From contig SKYL01000034.1 of NCBI GenBank assembly GCA_007127935.1, positions 1 to 13,702 of the forward strand: DNA of 13,702 nt. Direction: 5' to 3'. Origin of the DNA: Halorhodospira sp. GTDB taxonomy: Bacteria > Pseudomonadota > Gammaproteobacteria > Nitrococcales > Halorhodospiraceae. A program made the translations under genes and the position numbers. The notes below the pieces were generated by a model, which had not been told where the DNA came from, did no database searches, and worked only from the letters and a program-made list of their open reading frames with translations. Each line of letters opens with the position of its first letter. Positions within the stretch are counted from its first letter, which is position 1. Shown here in pieces: positions 1 to 6,153 of this stretch.

Positions 1-308
1 GCATTCTTCTCCGAAAAGAGGGAGATCGAGCGGATGTCGGGGATGTTGGCGGTAATGGTGATCGGCACCGAGGCGCCAACTTCGGCGGTACCGGGTGCCT
101 CGATCTGGATGCGATCGTCGGTGGTGGCATCCGCTTGCTGATGCAGCGCTTGCAAGACCGAGTCTATCGGGGCGTGATCGGCAAAGGCGTCTTTGGGCCA
201 CGCCGCAGCAACGGCATTCTTGATACCAATCAAGCCGGTCGCGATCCCGGTGGTGAGCAGGGCGCCGGCGGCAGCCCCTTTGAGCAACATACGGCGAGCA
301 GTGTTCAT
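1..308 (-). CDS. soxY: SoxY, thiosulfate-oxidation sulfur carrier (5' part only)
   Basis: The first 102 residues of SoxY are visible; the gene runs off the left edge. SoxY is the periplasmic subunit of the SoxYZ carrier, which holds thiosulfate-derived sulfur on a C-terminal cysteine arm that lies outside this window. The N-terminus (TARRMLLKG, then an Ala/Gly/Leu-rich stretch ending near AVAAA) is a twin-arginine signal peptide, as usual for SoxY. The mature start AWPKDAFA and the later segment ending in ISLFSEKNA are typical of the family. The ATG at 308 follows a clear ribosome binding site (GGGAGGA, 322-316) at about 7 nt. It lies 75 nt behind the rhodanese gene with its own likely promoter in between. 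By analogy with other sulfur oxidizers soxZ would be expected next, outside the window. Identity is firm. Confidence 0.93.
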   Translation of the reverse strand, partial: MNTARRMLLKGAAAGALLTTGIATGLIGIKNAVAAAWPKDAFADHAPIDSVLQALHQQADATTDDRIQIEAPGTAEVGASVPITITANIPDIRSISLFSEKN

Positions 309-321
309 TTCAATTTCCTCC

Positions 322-339
322 CTACGTTTTATAACGTAG
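322..339. promoter_or_regulatory. Palindromic operator candidate over the soxY -10 box
   Basis: CTACGTT and AACGTAG form a perfect 7-bp inverted repeat with a 4-nt spacer. It covers the putative -10 box and start region of soxY, a position suited to repression. It can also be read as TAC-N10-GTA, as can the palindrome at 942-959. It might instead act as an RNA hairpin just ahead of the ribosome binding site. The binding protein is unknown; candidates are the adjacent NarL-type regulator or an ArsR-type sulfur regulator encoded elsewhere. Confidence 0.5.
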
Positions 340-358
340 ACCTGAGAATGGCCGTCAA
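329..358 (-). promoter_or_regulatory. Putative sigma-70 promoter of soxY
   Basis: On the minus strand a TTGACG -35 hexamer (358-353) is separated by 18 nt from a TTATAA -10 hexamer (334-329). The expected start point falls near 322, giving a very short leader that begins close to the soxY ribosome binding site. The match is good for a GC-rich genome, but no start-site data exist. The -10 box lies inside a perfect palindrome (322-339), so the promoter is probably controlled. Confidence 0.55.
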
Positions 359-383
359 GGTTCTTCAATCGTAAGCCCAAAGG

Positions 384-830
384 CTAGGGAACGGCCCGTT
401 TTTCAATCAGGACTTCCGCGTCGTCGGGGTCCACGGTGGCCCCGGCGTGATCCACCAGTGGGCCGCCGTCGTCGTTCCAGCCGCGGACTCCCAACTTGAG
501 GTTGCGCACACGAATAAACCCCAACTCCTTCAGGGCGCGCGCCGCCAGGGCACTCCTTCTGCCCGACCGGCAGACGACCACGATATCTTGTTCTCGCCCC
601 TCCGCCAACGCCGGCTCGGTTTCGGCATAACCGGGCTCGCTGGCCGCTTCCAGGATTCCCCGTGGCACATGGAGGGCGCCGGGAATATGAGCGGAGCGGT
701 ACTCGGTGGGTTCACGCACGTCAATGAGCAACGGAGGGTTGTCGGATTCCATTTCCGCCATGAGGTCGAACGGGAAGATCTCTTCGATCTCCTCCAACGC
801 CTCAACCACCATCTGCTCAAATGTCTTCAT
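384..830 (-). CDS. Single-domain rhodanese (sulfurtransferase)
   Basis: A 148-residue protein with one rhodanese domain. Visible signatures are LLIDVREPTEYRSAHIPGA near residues 35-53, the active-site loop CRSGRR starting at Cys87, and the C-terminal GVRGWNDDGGP. Cys87 is the only cysteine and would carry the persulfide. About 30 acidic residues precede the domain and about 20 follow it. There is no signal peptide, so it should act in the cytoplasm. ATG at 830 is preferred over the TTG directly before it because AGGGG (840-836) lies 5 nt upstream. It sits between a dsr-linked two-component system and soxY, which suggests sulfane-sulfur handling for Sox/Dsr oxidation. It is not the rhd-tusA-dsrE2 arrangement, since no tusA or dsrE2 is present. 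The donor and acceptor cannot be told from sequence. Confidence 0.9.
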   Translation of the reverse strand: MKTFEQMVVEALEEIEEIFPFDLMAEMESDNPPLLIDVREPTEYRSAHIPGALHVPRGILEAASEPGYAETEPALAEGREQDIVVVCRSGRRSALAARALKELGFIRVRNLKLGVRGWNDDGGPLVDHAGATVDPDDAEVLIEKRAVP

Positions 831-868
831 CAATGCCCCTGAAGTCCGGATGGAACCTTCGGAGTGTG

Positions 869-896
869 CATGCGCCCCCTTATCGACGGGCGCATG
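869..896. repeat. Perfect 9-bp inverted repeat in the rhodanese leader
   Basis: CATGCGCCC (869-877) and GGGCGCATG (888-896) are perfectly complementary across a 10-nt spacer. They lie 38-66 bases before the rhodanese start, in the 151-bp non-coding stretch between that gene and the response regulator. The stem is GC-rich and stable. No T-run follows on either strand, so a standard intrinsic terminator is unlikely. It could be a leader hairpin or a protein-binding site. Confidence 0.55.
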
Positions 897-941
897 ACCG
901 GTGTAGCGGCTTATTGTCGTGAAGAAGACGGAAGGGCGAGA

Positions 942-959
942 ATACCCTTGACAGGGTAT
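942..959. promoter_or_regulatory. Palindrome with NarL-like 7-2-7 geometry, upstream of rhodanese
   Basis: ATACCCT (942-948) and AGGGTAT (953-959) form a perfect inverted repeat with a 4-nt spacer. Shifted by one base it reads TACCCTT-GA-CAGGGTA, two converging heptamers separated by 2 bp. E. coli NarL prefers converging TACYYMT heptamers with 2-bp spacing; here the two half-sites match 6/7 and 5/7 positions. The site lies just beyond the end of the NarL-type gene and about 110-130 bp upstream of the rhodanese start. I see no convincing core promoter: the best -10 is TATTCT (944-939) with a poor -35. Binding by the adjacent regulator is inferred. Confidence 0.5.
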
Positions 960-972
960 AGATGCATAACCT

Positions 973-992
973 GCTATCTCTTTAGTGATAGC
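973..992 (-). other. Stem-loop at the 3' end of the response regulator gene
   Basis: GCTATC (973-978) and GATAGC (987-992) form a perfect 6-bp stem with an 8-nt loop that contains the TAA stop of the response regulator gene (984-982). It may mark the end of the two-component transcript. No T-run follows on the minus strand, so termination by this element would be weak at best. Confidence 0.35.
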
Positions 993-1635
993 TGCGCTGC
1001 CGGGTCAGTCCGAGATCCACTGCTTTGACGGCGGCCTCGACCCGGGAGTGTACGCCCAATTTACGTAGAACCGACTTCACGTGGAGCTTCACGGTGCCGT
1101 CGGAGATGCCCAGGCGCCGGGCGATGTCCTTGTTGCTTTCGCCTTCCGCCAACCGCTCCAGGATATCCCGCTCCCGGGGGGTGAGCATGGCGAAGGGGTC
1201 CGGGGGGAGGTCCTGTGGTTTGCGGTCCGGCGCCAAGGTTCGCGCCAGGGCGTCGGTGAGGCTGGGGGCAATGGTCATCTTGCCTTGGAGCGTCTCTTGC
1301 AGCGAGGCGAGAAGGCGTTTCGGCTCAATGTCCTTGACCAAGTAGCCCTGCGCGCCGGCGCGCAGGCATTCAAAGAGATCCCGTTCGTCATCGCTGGAGG
1401 TCAGCATCACCACCGGTGTGTCGGGGTGGGTGGTGCGCAGCCGGCGCAGAATCTCTAAACCGCCAGGAGCGGGCATCAGCAGATCCAGCAGCACCAAATC
1501 GGGCTGAAACTCCGCCACCAGGGCCGGGATGTCGTCACTTCCGTCGCTGGCCCGGACGTCGTTGCCATGGTTCGTCAACAGGTCGCACAAGGCACTGCGG
1601 CAGAGGGTGTGGTCGTCTACCAGGATGATGCGCAT
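982..1635 (-). CDS. NarL/FixJ-family response regulator
   Basis: A 217-residue regulator with an N-terminal receiver domain (about 1-118) and a C-terminal LuxR-type helix-turn-helix (about 148-213). The receiver shows the acidic pair Asp7-Asp8, the phospho-acceptor Asp51 in VLLDLLMP, Thr79 in MLTS, and Lys101 in LVKD. The DNA-binding domain reads LTPRERDILERLAEG, then TVKLHVKSVLRKLGVHSRVEAA, very close to NarL. It starts 15 nt after the kinase gene ends, so the two are surely co-transcribed and form a cognate pair. The ATG at 1635 is preceded by AGGGG about 12 nt away, a rather long spacing. Likely targets are promoters at this locus, given the NarL-like palindrome just downstream of the gene. 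The signal is unlikely to be simply nitrate, because the partner kinase lacks a periplasmic sensor. I give no narL symbol since the role is unproven. Confidence 0.9.
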   Translation of the reverse strand: MRIILVDDHTLCRSALCDLLTNHGNDVRASDGSDDIPALVAEFQPDLVLLDLLMPAPGGLEILRRLRTTHPDTPVVMLTSSDDERDLFECLRAGAQGYLVKDIEPKRLLASLQETLQGKMTIAPSLTDALARTLAPDRKPQDLPPDPFAMLTPRERDILERLAEGESNKDIARRLGISDGTVKLHVKSVLRKLGVHSRVEAAVKAVDLGLTRQRSYH

Positions 1636-1650
1636 GTTCGGTTCAGGCCC

Positions 1651-3228
1651 CTAAGGCTGGTGGCCCGGTACCGTTCCCTCGGCGCTCGGGCGGGGAAAAC
1701 GCACCCGTACACAGGTCCCCTCACCAGGCTCGCTCTCCACGGTCATCACGCCTCCCAGGCGCTGGGTGCGCGTCTCGAGCCCAGATAACCCGATATGATA
1801 CCCGGATTCATTGTTGTGGTCGCCCTGGAGCGGTATCTCGAAGCCACAGCCGTCGTCCTCGACCAGGATTTCAAGCACGTGGTCATGCTCCCGAAGTAGC
1901 ACCCGGGCATGGGCGGCACCGCTGTGCTGACGGATGTTACACAGCGCCTCTTGCACGATGCGCAGTACTTGCAACTCCTGCTCGCCGTTCAGGCAGTCCG
2001 GCTCCCAGTCGTTGATCAGCCGGACCTCGATATCGCTCTCACGCTGGACATGAAGGACCAGCCGTTCCAATGCGGAGTGAAGACCTTCGCCGTCCACCAT
2101 CCCGCGGAACTGCCCCATCAGAGTGCGCAGTTCCCGGTAGGAACGATCAAGATCACGGCGTAATCGGCGCATGTGGGCCGGCAAACGGCTCTTTTCGGTG
2201 GGCAGTCCGGCCGCCGCCTCCATCTGCCGAATGCGCATTCGCAGCGCGGAGAGGGTTTGTGCCACTGAGTCGTGCAGTTCATGGGCCAGCAAGCGGCGCT
2301 CTTCATTGATGGAGAGCCATCGGGCCTTGCGGTCATCCCGCAACCGCCGGATGGCCAGCCCGATGTGTCGGCCGGCGCGGTTCAAGAGGTCGGACAAGGT
2401 CTCGGCGCAGGGTACCCGGTCGCGGGAGAGGATCAGTCCGTAGATGCCCAGGGCTTCCCCGTGATCGTCCACGATGGGAATCGCCATCAACGTGTGATCA
2501 CGGGGTTTCGGCAGAGGAGGGCGTCCAGTGCGTTCGATGCAAGATTCGAAGCCGGCGCGGCCGTGCATCTCGCCGGTGCCGAAGGCCGCCCAACAAGCGC
2601 CGGTGCACTCGTGGCAGAGGCGGGCAGCCCGTGTGAACTCGGGGTCGATGCCCCACGATGCGGAGAGCCGCAGCCCCCCGTTGTCGTCCAGCAACCGCAC
2701 CCAGCCCCCCCGGGCACCGGCCACCTGCATCAGCGGCGGCAGGCAACGGTCGAGCAATTCATCGGTGGAACGGGCGCTGCCGCAAGCCGTGACCAAGTCG
2801 TTGAGGAGTTCCGGCCCGGAGGGGGTGGGGCAGCGCCGGGTGCAGCGGGCCGGTGGGGGAGCGGGTGGGCAGGACTGCGGCGAGCCGAGCGCCTGGCCAA
2901 GCGGTGGTGCGGTGTTTCGACGGCGCACCAGGGCCGCCGTGGAGGCGGTTCCCAATACCAGAACCAGCGCCGCGGCCGCCGCCGTGATTCGCGGGGGCAG
3001 GTGCGCGGCGAACAGAATGGCCGTGGTTGCCAGCACGAGGGTGGCGGCGACGCCGATCAGGGGCCAGACGACGCTGCGGGCTCCGCCGCCAAGTGGGGGC
3101 GGTAGATCGCCGGGATGACTCCCCAGCGGCCAACTCCCGGTGGGAACCGGACGATCTTGGAGGTGCTGAAATCGCACGTCTCGGCGCCAGCTGGCGCCGG
3201 GCACATGGGAACCGTCTGCAGTGGCCAT
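1651..3228 (-). CDS. NarX-like sensor histidine kinase with cysteine-rich GAF domain and no periplasmic sensor
   Basis: A 525-residue histidine kinase of the HisKA_3 type found in NarX/NarQ. In order: a cytoplasmic N-terminus rich in Pro and Arg (1-50); two transmembrane helices (about 52-74 and 81-101) joined by only about 6 residues; a Pro/Cys-rich linker (108-138); a GAF-like domain (about 140-295) with Cys205, Cys208, Cys212 and Cys230; the dimerisation helix with HELHDSVAQ and phospho-acceptor His319; and an ATPase domain with an N-box around Asn431, VEDDGCGF (457-463) and GLSGLETR. NarX and NarQ have a large periplasmic nitrate-binding domain between their helices; here it is missing. 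Sensing must therefore be cytoplasmic or in the membrane, perhaps redox- or sulfur-based through the cysteines (inference). ATG at 3228 has AGGAG about 7 nt upstream. The gene follows the end of the dsr operon and its repeat element and precedes the response regulator. Confidence 0.88.
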   Translation of the reverse strand: MATADGSHVPGASWRRDVRFQHLQDRPVPTGSWPLGSHPGDLPPPLGGGARSVVWPLIGVAATLVLATTAILFAAHLPPRITAAAAALVLVLGTASTAALVRRRNTAPPLGQALGSPQSCPPAPPPARCTRRCPTPSGPELLNDLVTACGSARSTDELLDRCLPPLMQVAGARGGWVRLLDDNGGLRLSASWGIDPEFTRAARLCHECTGACWAAFGTGEMHGRAGFESCIERTGRPPLPKPRDHTLMAIPIVDDHGEALGIYGLILSRDRVPCAETLSDLLNRAGRHIGLAIRRLRDDRKARWLSINEERRLLAHELHDSVAQTLSALRMRIRQMEAAAGLPTEKSRLPAHMRRLRRDLDRSYRELRTLMGQFRGMVDGEGLHSALERLVLHVQRESDIEVRLINDWEPDCLNGEQELQVLRIVQEALCNIRQHSGAAHARVLLREHDHVLEILVEDDGCGFEIPLQGDHNNESGYHIGLSGLETRTQRLGGVMTVESEPGEGTCVRVRFPRPSAEGTVPGHQP

Positions 3229-3302
3229 CTCTCTCCTGTACGGGCCCTTTGTGGTACGAGCCTCTGTCAGTGCAATGCGCCACTTTGCCGCACGCGGATA
3301 TT

Positions 3303-3331
3303 AATATATAGATGTAACGGAAGGAAATAAA
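3303..3331 (-). promoter_or_regulatory. Candidate promoter of the two-component operon in an AT-rich island
   Basis: A short AT-rich patch stands out in this GC-rich window. On the minus strand TATATT (3308-3303) is a plausible -10 box, with TTTATT (3331-3326) 17 nt upstream as a weak -35 box. Shifted alternatives such as TATTAA or TAATAT cannot be excluded. The 10-bp palindrome ATATTAATAT (3298-3307) overlaps it. The leader to the kinase ATG at 3228 would be about 65-75 nt. Confidence 0.4.
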
Positions 3332-3365
3332 GCGCGGAGGGAGACGAGGGGAGAGGATGAATCAT

Positions 3366-3451
3366 CCGTCATTGCGAGCGAAGCGAAGCAATCTCCATCA
3401 CTTAGACGTCAATCCATCGAGGAGATTGCTTCGCTCCGCTCGCAATGACGG
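3366..3451. repeat. 86-bp inverted-repeat element (CATTGCGAGCG type) at the end of dsrN
   Basis: Two 31-nt arms, 3366-3396 and 3421-3451, are reverse complements at 30 of 31 positions across a 24-nt loop. Arms of this kind (CATTGCGAGCG followed by AAGCGAAGCAATCTCC) are known to me as dispersed palindromic repeats in many unrelated bacterial genomes, usually between genes. Here the right arm and part of the loop are read as the last 17 codons of dsrN, and the dsrN stop lies in the loop (3400-3398). An 11-bp piece of the arm (CGCAATGACGG, 3441-3451) recurs at 3461-3471 inside dsrN. The hairpin could protect or end the dsr transcript, but there is no T-run for an intrinsic terminator. It has no internal gene and looks like a non-autonomous element. 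Confidence 0.85.
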
Positions 3452-4837
3452 GTAGGCGCCCGCAATGACGGTGGTGACGAAGTCGACGAACTTCGTTGCC
3501 CAGGGCGTGGCCCGGGTGTGCCGTAGGTGGGCGTAGGAGGCGACGGTGTTCCCGGCGACGATGCCGTCCCAGCCGTTGCCGATCCCTTCACCACGGAGCA
3601 TGCGGTAGGCGCAAGAGAGCTTGGGGACCGGCTGCAGCAGCCGGGAGTAATGAAATTCGTGGGCCGGGATCTCGCGGACGCCGGAATCCACCGGCGACCA
3701 CGGCGCATCGCCGGTGGGGGCCAAGCGGACGTAGCCGCGCCCTTGGGGGCGTGGTTCCATGACTACGTCCACCGGCAGCACGCCGGCCATGGTGTGGGTG
3801 CCTTCCGGTCCGCGGACCGTGCGGGCGAGATAGATCAGGCCGCCGCACTCGGCGTAGATCGGTGTCCCCGCGCCGGCGGCACGGCGAACCGCTTCCCGCA
3901 GTTCCGTGTTGGCCTCCAGCGCCGCGGCGTGACGCTCCGGGAAGCCGCCGCCAATGAAAATGCCGTCGGCCGCGGGCAGCCGCCGATCGTGGATGGCGTC
4001 GAAAAAGACCAGTTCCGCCCCCGCCGCTTCCAGTGCCTGCAGGTCGCCGGGATAGTAGAAATTGAAGGCCCGGTCCCGGGCCACCGCGATGCGGACGCGC
4101 CGCCCGCGGTTCGCCGGGCGGACCGCCGTGTTGGGGAAGGACGGAGCGGAGGGGAGGGCAGCGCCGGCTTGCCGGAGTGCGGCCAGGTCGATCCCCTCGC
4201 CGATCCGTGCGGCCAAGGCCTGGACCACAGCACGGGCGCCGGCCTGCTCATCGGCGGGCACCAGGCCGAGATAGGGGTCCTCAATGTGCATGGACGGGCT
4301 GTCGGCCAGGGCGCCCAAGACCGGTATATCGGTATAGCCTTCAATGGCGGCGCGGAGTTTCGCCTCGTGGCGGGCGCCGCCGACGCGGTTGAGAATCACG
4401 CCGGAGATGCGTAAACCGGGCTCGAAGGCGGCTTGTCCCAACAGCAGCGGCGCGATGCCGCGGCTCATTCCCCGGCAATCCACCACCAGGACCACCGGCG
4501 CACCGATCAGCCCGGCCAGTGCCGCGTTGCTGTCCGCCCCCTGGGGGTCGACGCCGTCGTGCAATCCCTTGGTGCCTTCCAACAGGCAGAACTCCGCATT
4601 GCTGCCGTGTTGCACCAAAGTCTGTACGATCTCCGAGGCTTCCATGGTGTGGAAGTCGAGATTGTGACAGGGGCGCCCCGAAGCCAGAGTCAACCAGCCC
4701 GGGTCGATATAGTCGGGGCCCTTCTTGAAGGGCTGGACGCGCAGCCCCTGCTGCGCCAGGGCGGCGCAGATACCGATGGCTACGGAGGTCTTTCCCGAGG
4801 ACTTATGGAGCGCGGAGAGATAGATCTGCCGGGCCAT
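3398..4837 (-). CDS. dsrN: DsrN, cobyrinate a,c-diamide synthase-like siroheme amidase
   Basis: A 479-residue CobB/CbiA-family glutamine-dependent amidotransferase. Family knowledge assigns DsrN to amidation of siroheme for sulfite reductase DsrAB. It has an N-terminal ATP-binding domain (P-loop HKSSGKTS, 11-18; KKGPDYIDPGW near 38-48) and a C-terminal class I glutaminase domain with the nucleophile Cys331 in YAECGGLIYL and the catalytic His437 in SYAHLR. ATG at 4837 gives MARQIYLSALHKSSGKT, the usual family start. A TTG at 4864, 2 nt after the dsrP stop, would add nine residues. Neither start has a strong ribosome binding site, so translation is probably coupled to dsrP. The last 17 residues (463-479) are read from the inverted-repeat element and are not expected in homologs. 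It is the last gene of the dsr block. Confidence 0.92.
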   Translation of the reverse strand: MARQIYLSALHKSSGKTSVAIGICAALAQQGLRVQPFKKGPDYIDPGWLTLASGRPCHNLDFHTMEASEIVQTLVQHGSNAEFCLLEGTKGLHDGVDPQGADSNAALAGLIGAPVVLVVDCRGMSRGIAPLLLGQAAFEPGLRISGVILNRVGGARHEAKLRAAIEGYTDIPVLGALADSPSMHIEDPYLGLVPADEQAGARAVVQALAARIGEGIDLAALRQAGAALPSAPSFPNTAVRPANRGRRVRIAVARDRAFNFYYPGDLQALEAAGAELVFFDAIHDRRLPAADGIFIGGGFPERHAAALEANTELREAVRRAAGAGTPIYAECGGLIYLARTVRGPEGTHTMAGVLPVDVVMEPRPQGRGYVRLAPTGDAPWSPVDSGVREIPAHEFHYSRLLQPVPKLSCAYRMLRGEGIGNGWDGIVAGNTVASYAHLRHTRATPWATKFVDFVTTVIAGAYPSLRAERSNLLDGLTSK

Positions 4838-4866
4838 CGGGGTCAGTCGGCCGTTATGGAGCAAGT

Positions 4867-6141
4867 TCAGCCTTGGCCGGGGGCGGTGGCCAAGCCACCG
4901 TCGCCTTCGCCGGTGGCTTCGGACTCATCGGCGGAAGTCGTCCCCACCTCCGGCTCGTCTTCCAGTTGCTTCGGCGTCAGTGCCAGGAAGCGCAGGGCCA
5001 CCAGGGCGACCAGCACCACCAGGGCGATTCCGCCGAATCCCAGCAGCAACTCCGGCGCCGTCGGGGCGTAGGAGGCGGCGCGGCCGTCGAAGACGGCGCC
5101 GCTGACTTCCCGCCCGGGGAAGAGTTGCATCGGGTAAGACTGGGCGCCGACGATCATGACGAAGATGTGCGAGAAGCCGCCGATGAGCACTAGCACAGAG
5201 GCGGCGGCCAGGGCGCCGGCACGCCGCCGGGTGGCGGAGTTGAGCAGCAACACGGCGGGGATGACCGCCCCGAGGATGATCTTGCCGAGCCAGAAAACCA
5301 TGGGGAGACTGCCGCCCTCCACCAGGAGGAAGCGGACCACATCCTCACGGCCCGGCATGTAGAGCAGTGTAAAGAAGTGGGCGGCCAGCAGTAGCAGCAC
5401 GGCCATCAGGAATACGCCCATCATGCCGGAGATGCCACCCAACAGCGCGGCGGGAGCGCGGCGTCCCTGGCTGCCCATCACCGCCAGGAAGAGCAGGCTG
5501 AACGCGGCGGTGCCGTAGGCGAGGGAGGCGGCGATGAAGAGCGGCGCCATGATCGCGCCACCGTAGGCCTCCCGGGCCAGCAGGAAGCCGAAGATGGAGC
5601 CGGTGCCGGTGGTGAGGATCAGCCGCCAAGCGAAGGCGGCGGTGCCGGCGGTGGTGCTGTAGCCCTTCATGCGGGGTTCCATCAGCGTCCACAGGTAGAC
5701 CGCCACGATGGCCAGGAAGCCGGTGTAGAGCAGGATGTTCCAGGCGAAGATGGACCGCAGGTTGTAGTGGGTCATGGCGATGATCAGGCGGTCCGGGCGG
5801 CCCAGGTCGAGGACCAGCACGGTCAGCCCGCCGATGAGCAGCGCCGCGGCCAGTACGCCGGAGAGGCGGGCCAACGGTTTGTGGTCCACGCGCCCGAAGA
5901 CGGAGCCGACGGAGGCGACATTCAAGGCGCCGGATGCGGCCAGAATCAACGTTACGGCGAAGACGTGGGGCATGCCCCAGACGATCTGGTTGTTCATGCC
6001 GGTGATGTGGTGACCGACGGTGGCCATGTAGGCGGCCGCGCCGAGACCGGCTAAGACCACCACCGCCGCCACGGCGGCCAGGAGCCAGAACTTCGCCGGT
6101 TGTTGTTGCCCGATCTGCTGATAGCGTATGCGTGACGCCAT
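4867..6141 (-). CDS. dsrP: DsrP, NrfD-like integral membrane subunit of DsrMKJOP
   Basis: A 424-residue polytopic membrane protein of the NrfD/PsrC family, with about ten hydrophobic helices between residues 18 and 390. A polar Glu/Asp/Thr-rich cytoplasmic tail follows (about 393-424). The family exchanges electrons with the quinone pool and partners a periplasmic iron-sulfur protein, here DsrO. Features of the family include the DLGRPDRL segment near 111-118 and FAWNILLYTGF near 131-141. It begins 12 nt after dsrO ends, with GAGG about 9 nt before the ATG at 6141, and ends 2 nt before the alternative dsrN start. Order J-O-P is as in other dsr clusters. Assignment is firm from sequence type and position. 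Confidence 0.94.
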   Translation of the reverse strand: MASRIRYQQIGQQQPAKFWLLAAVAAVVVLAGLGAAAYMATVGHHITGMNNQIVWGMPHVFAVTLILAASGALNVASVGSVFGRVDHKPLARLSGVLAAALLIGGLTVLVLDLGRPDRLIIAMTHYNLRSIFAWNILLYTGFLAIVAVYLWTLMEPRMKGYSTTAGTAAFAWRLILTTGTGSIFGFLLAREAYGGAIMAPLFIAASLAYGTAAFSLLFLAVMGSQGRRAPAALLGGISGMMGVFLMAVLLLLAAHFFTLLYMPGREDVVRFLLVEGGSLPMVFWLGKIILGAVIPAVLLLNSATRRRAGALAAASVLVLIGGFSHIFVMIVGAQSYPMQLFPGREVSGAVFDGRAASYAPTAPELLLGFGGIALVVLVALVALRFLALTPKQLEDEPEVGTTSADESEATGEGDGGLATAPGQG

Positions 6142-6153
6142 GGTGGGAATCCT

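Noticed and set aside
948..953. TTGACA on the plus strand, a perfect -35 box
   Set aside because: It points into the 3' end of the response regulator gene, has no -10 box at 16-18 nt, and no plus-strand gene follows. It is part of the 942-959 palindrome.
3355..3367. Small palindrome GGATGA-A-TCATCC beside the repeat element
   Set aside because: It is short, overlaps the end of the larger element, and lacks a T-run. I see no basis for a separate role.
3366..3451. Large hairpin considered as the intrinsic terminator of the dsr operon
   Set aside because: The stem is strong but no T-run follows on the minus strand, so intrinsic termination is not supported; it is listed as a repeat element instead.
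3366..3471. Repeats at the dsrN end considered as a CRISPR array
   Set aside because: There are only two arms, inverted to each other, plus one 11-bp fragment. No regular direct repeats with unique spacers are present.
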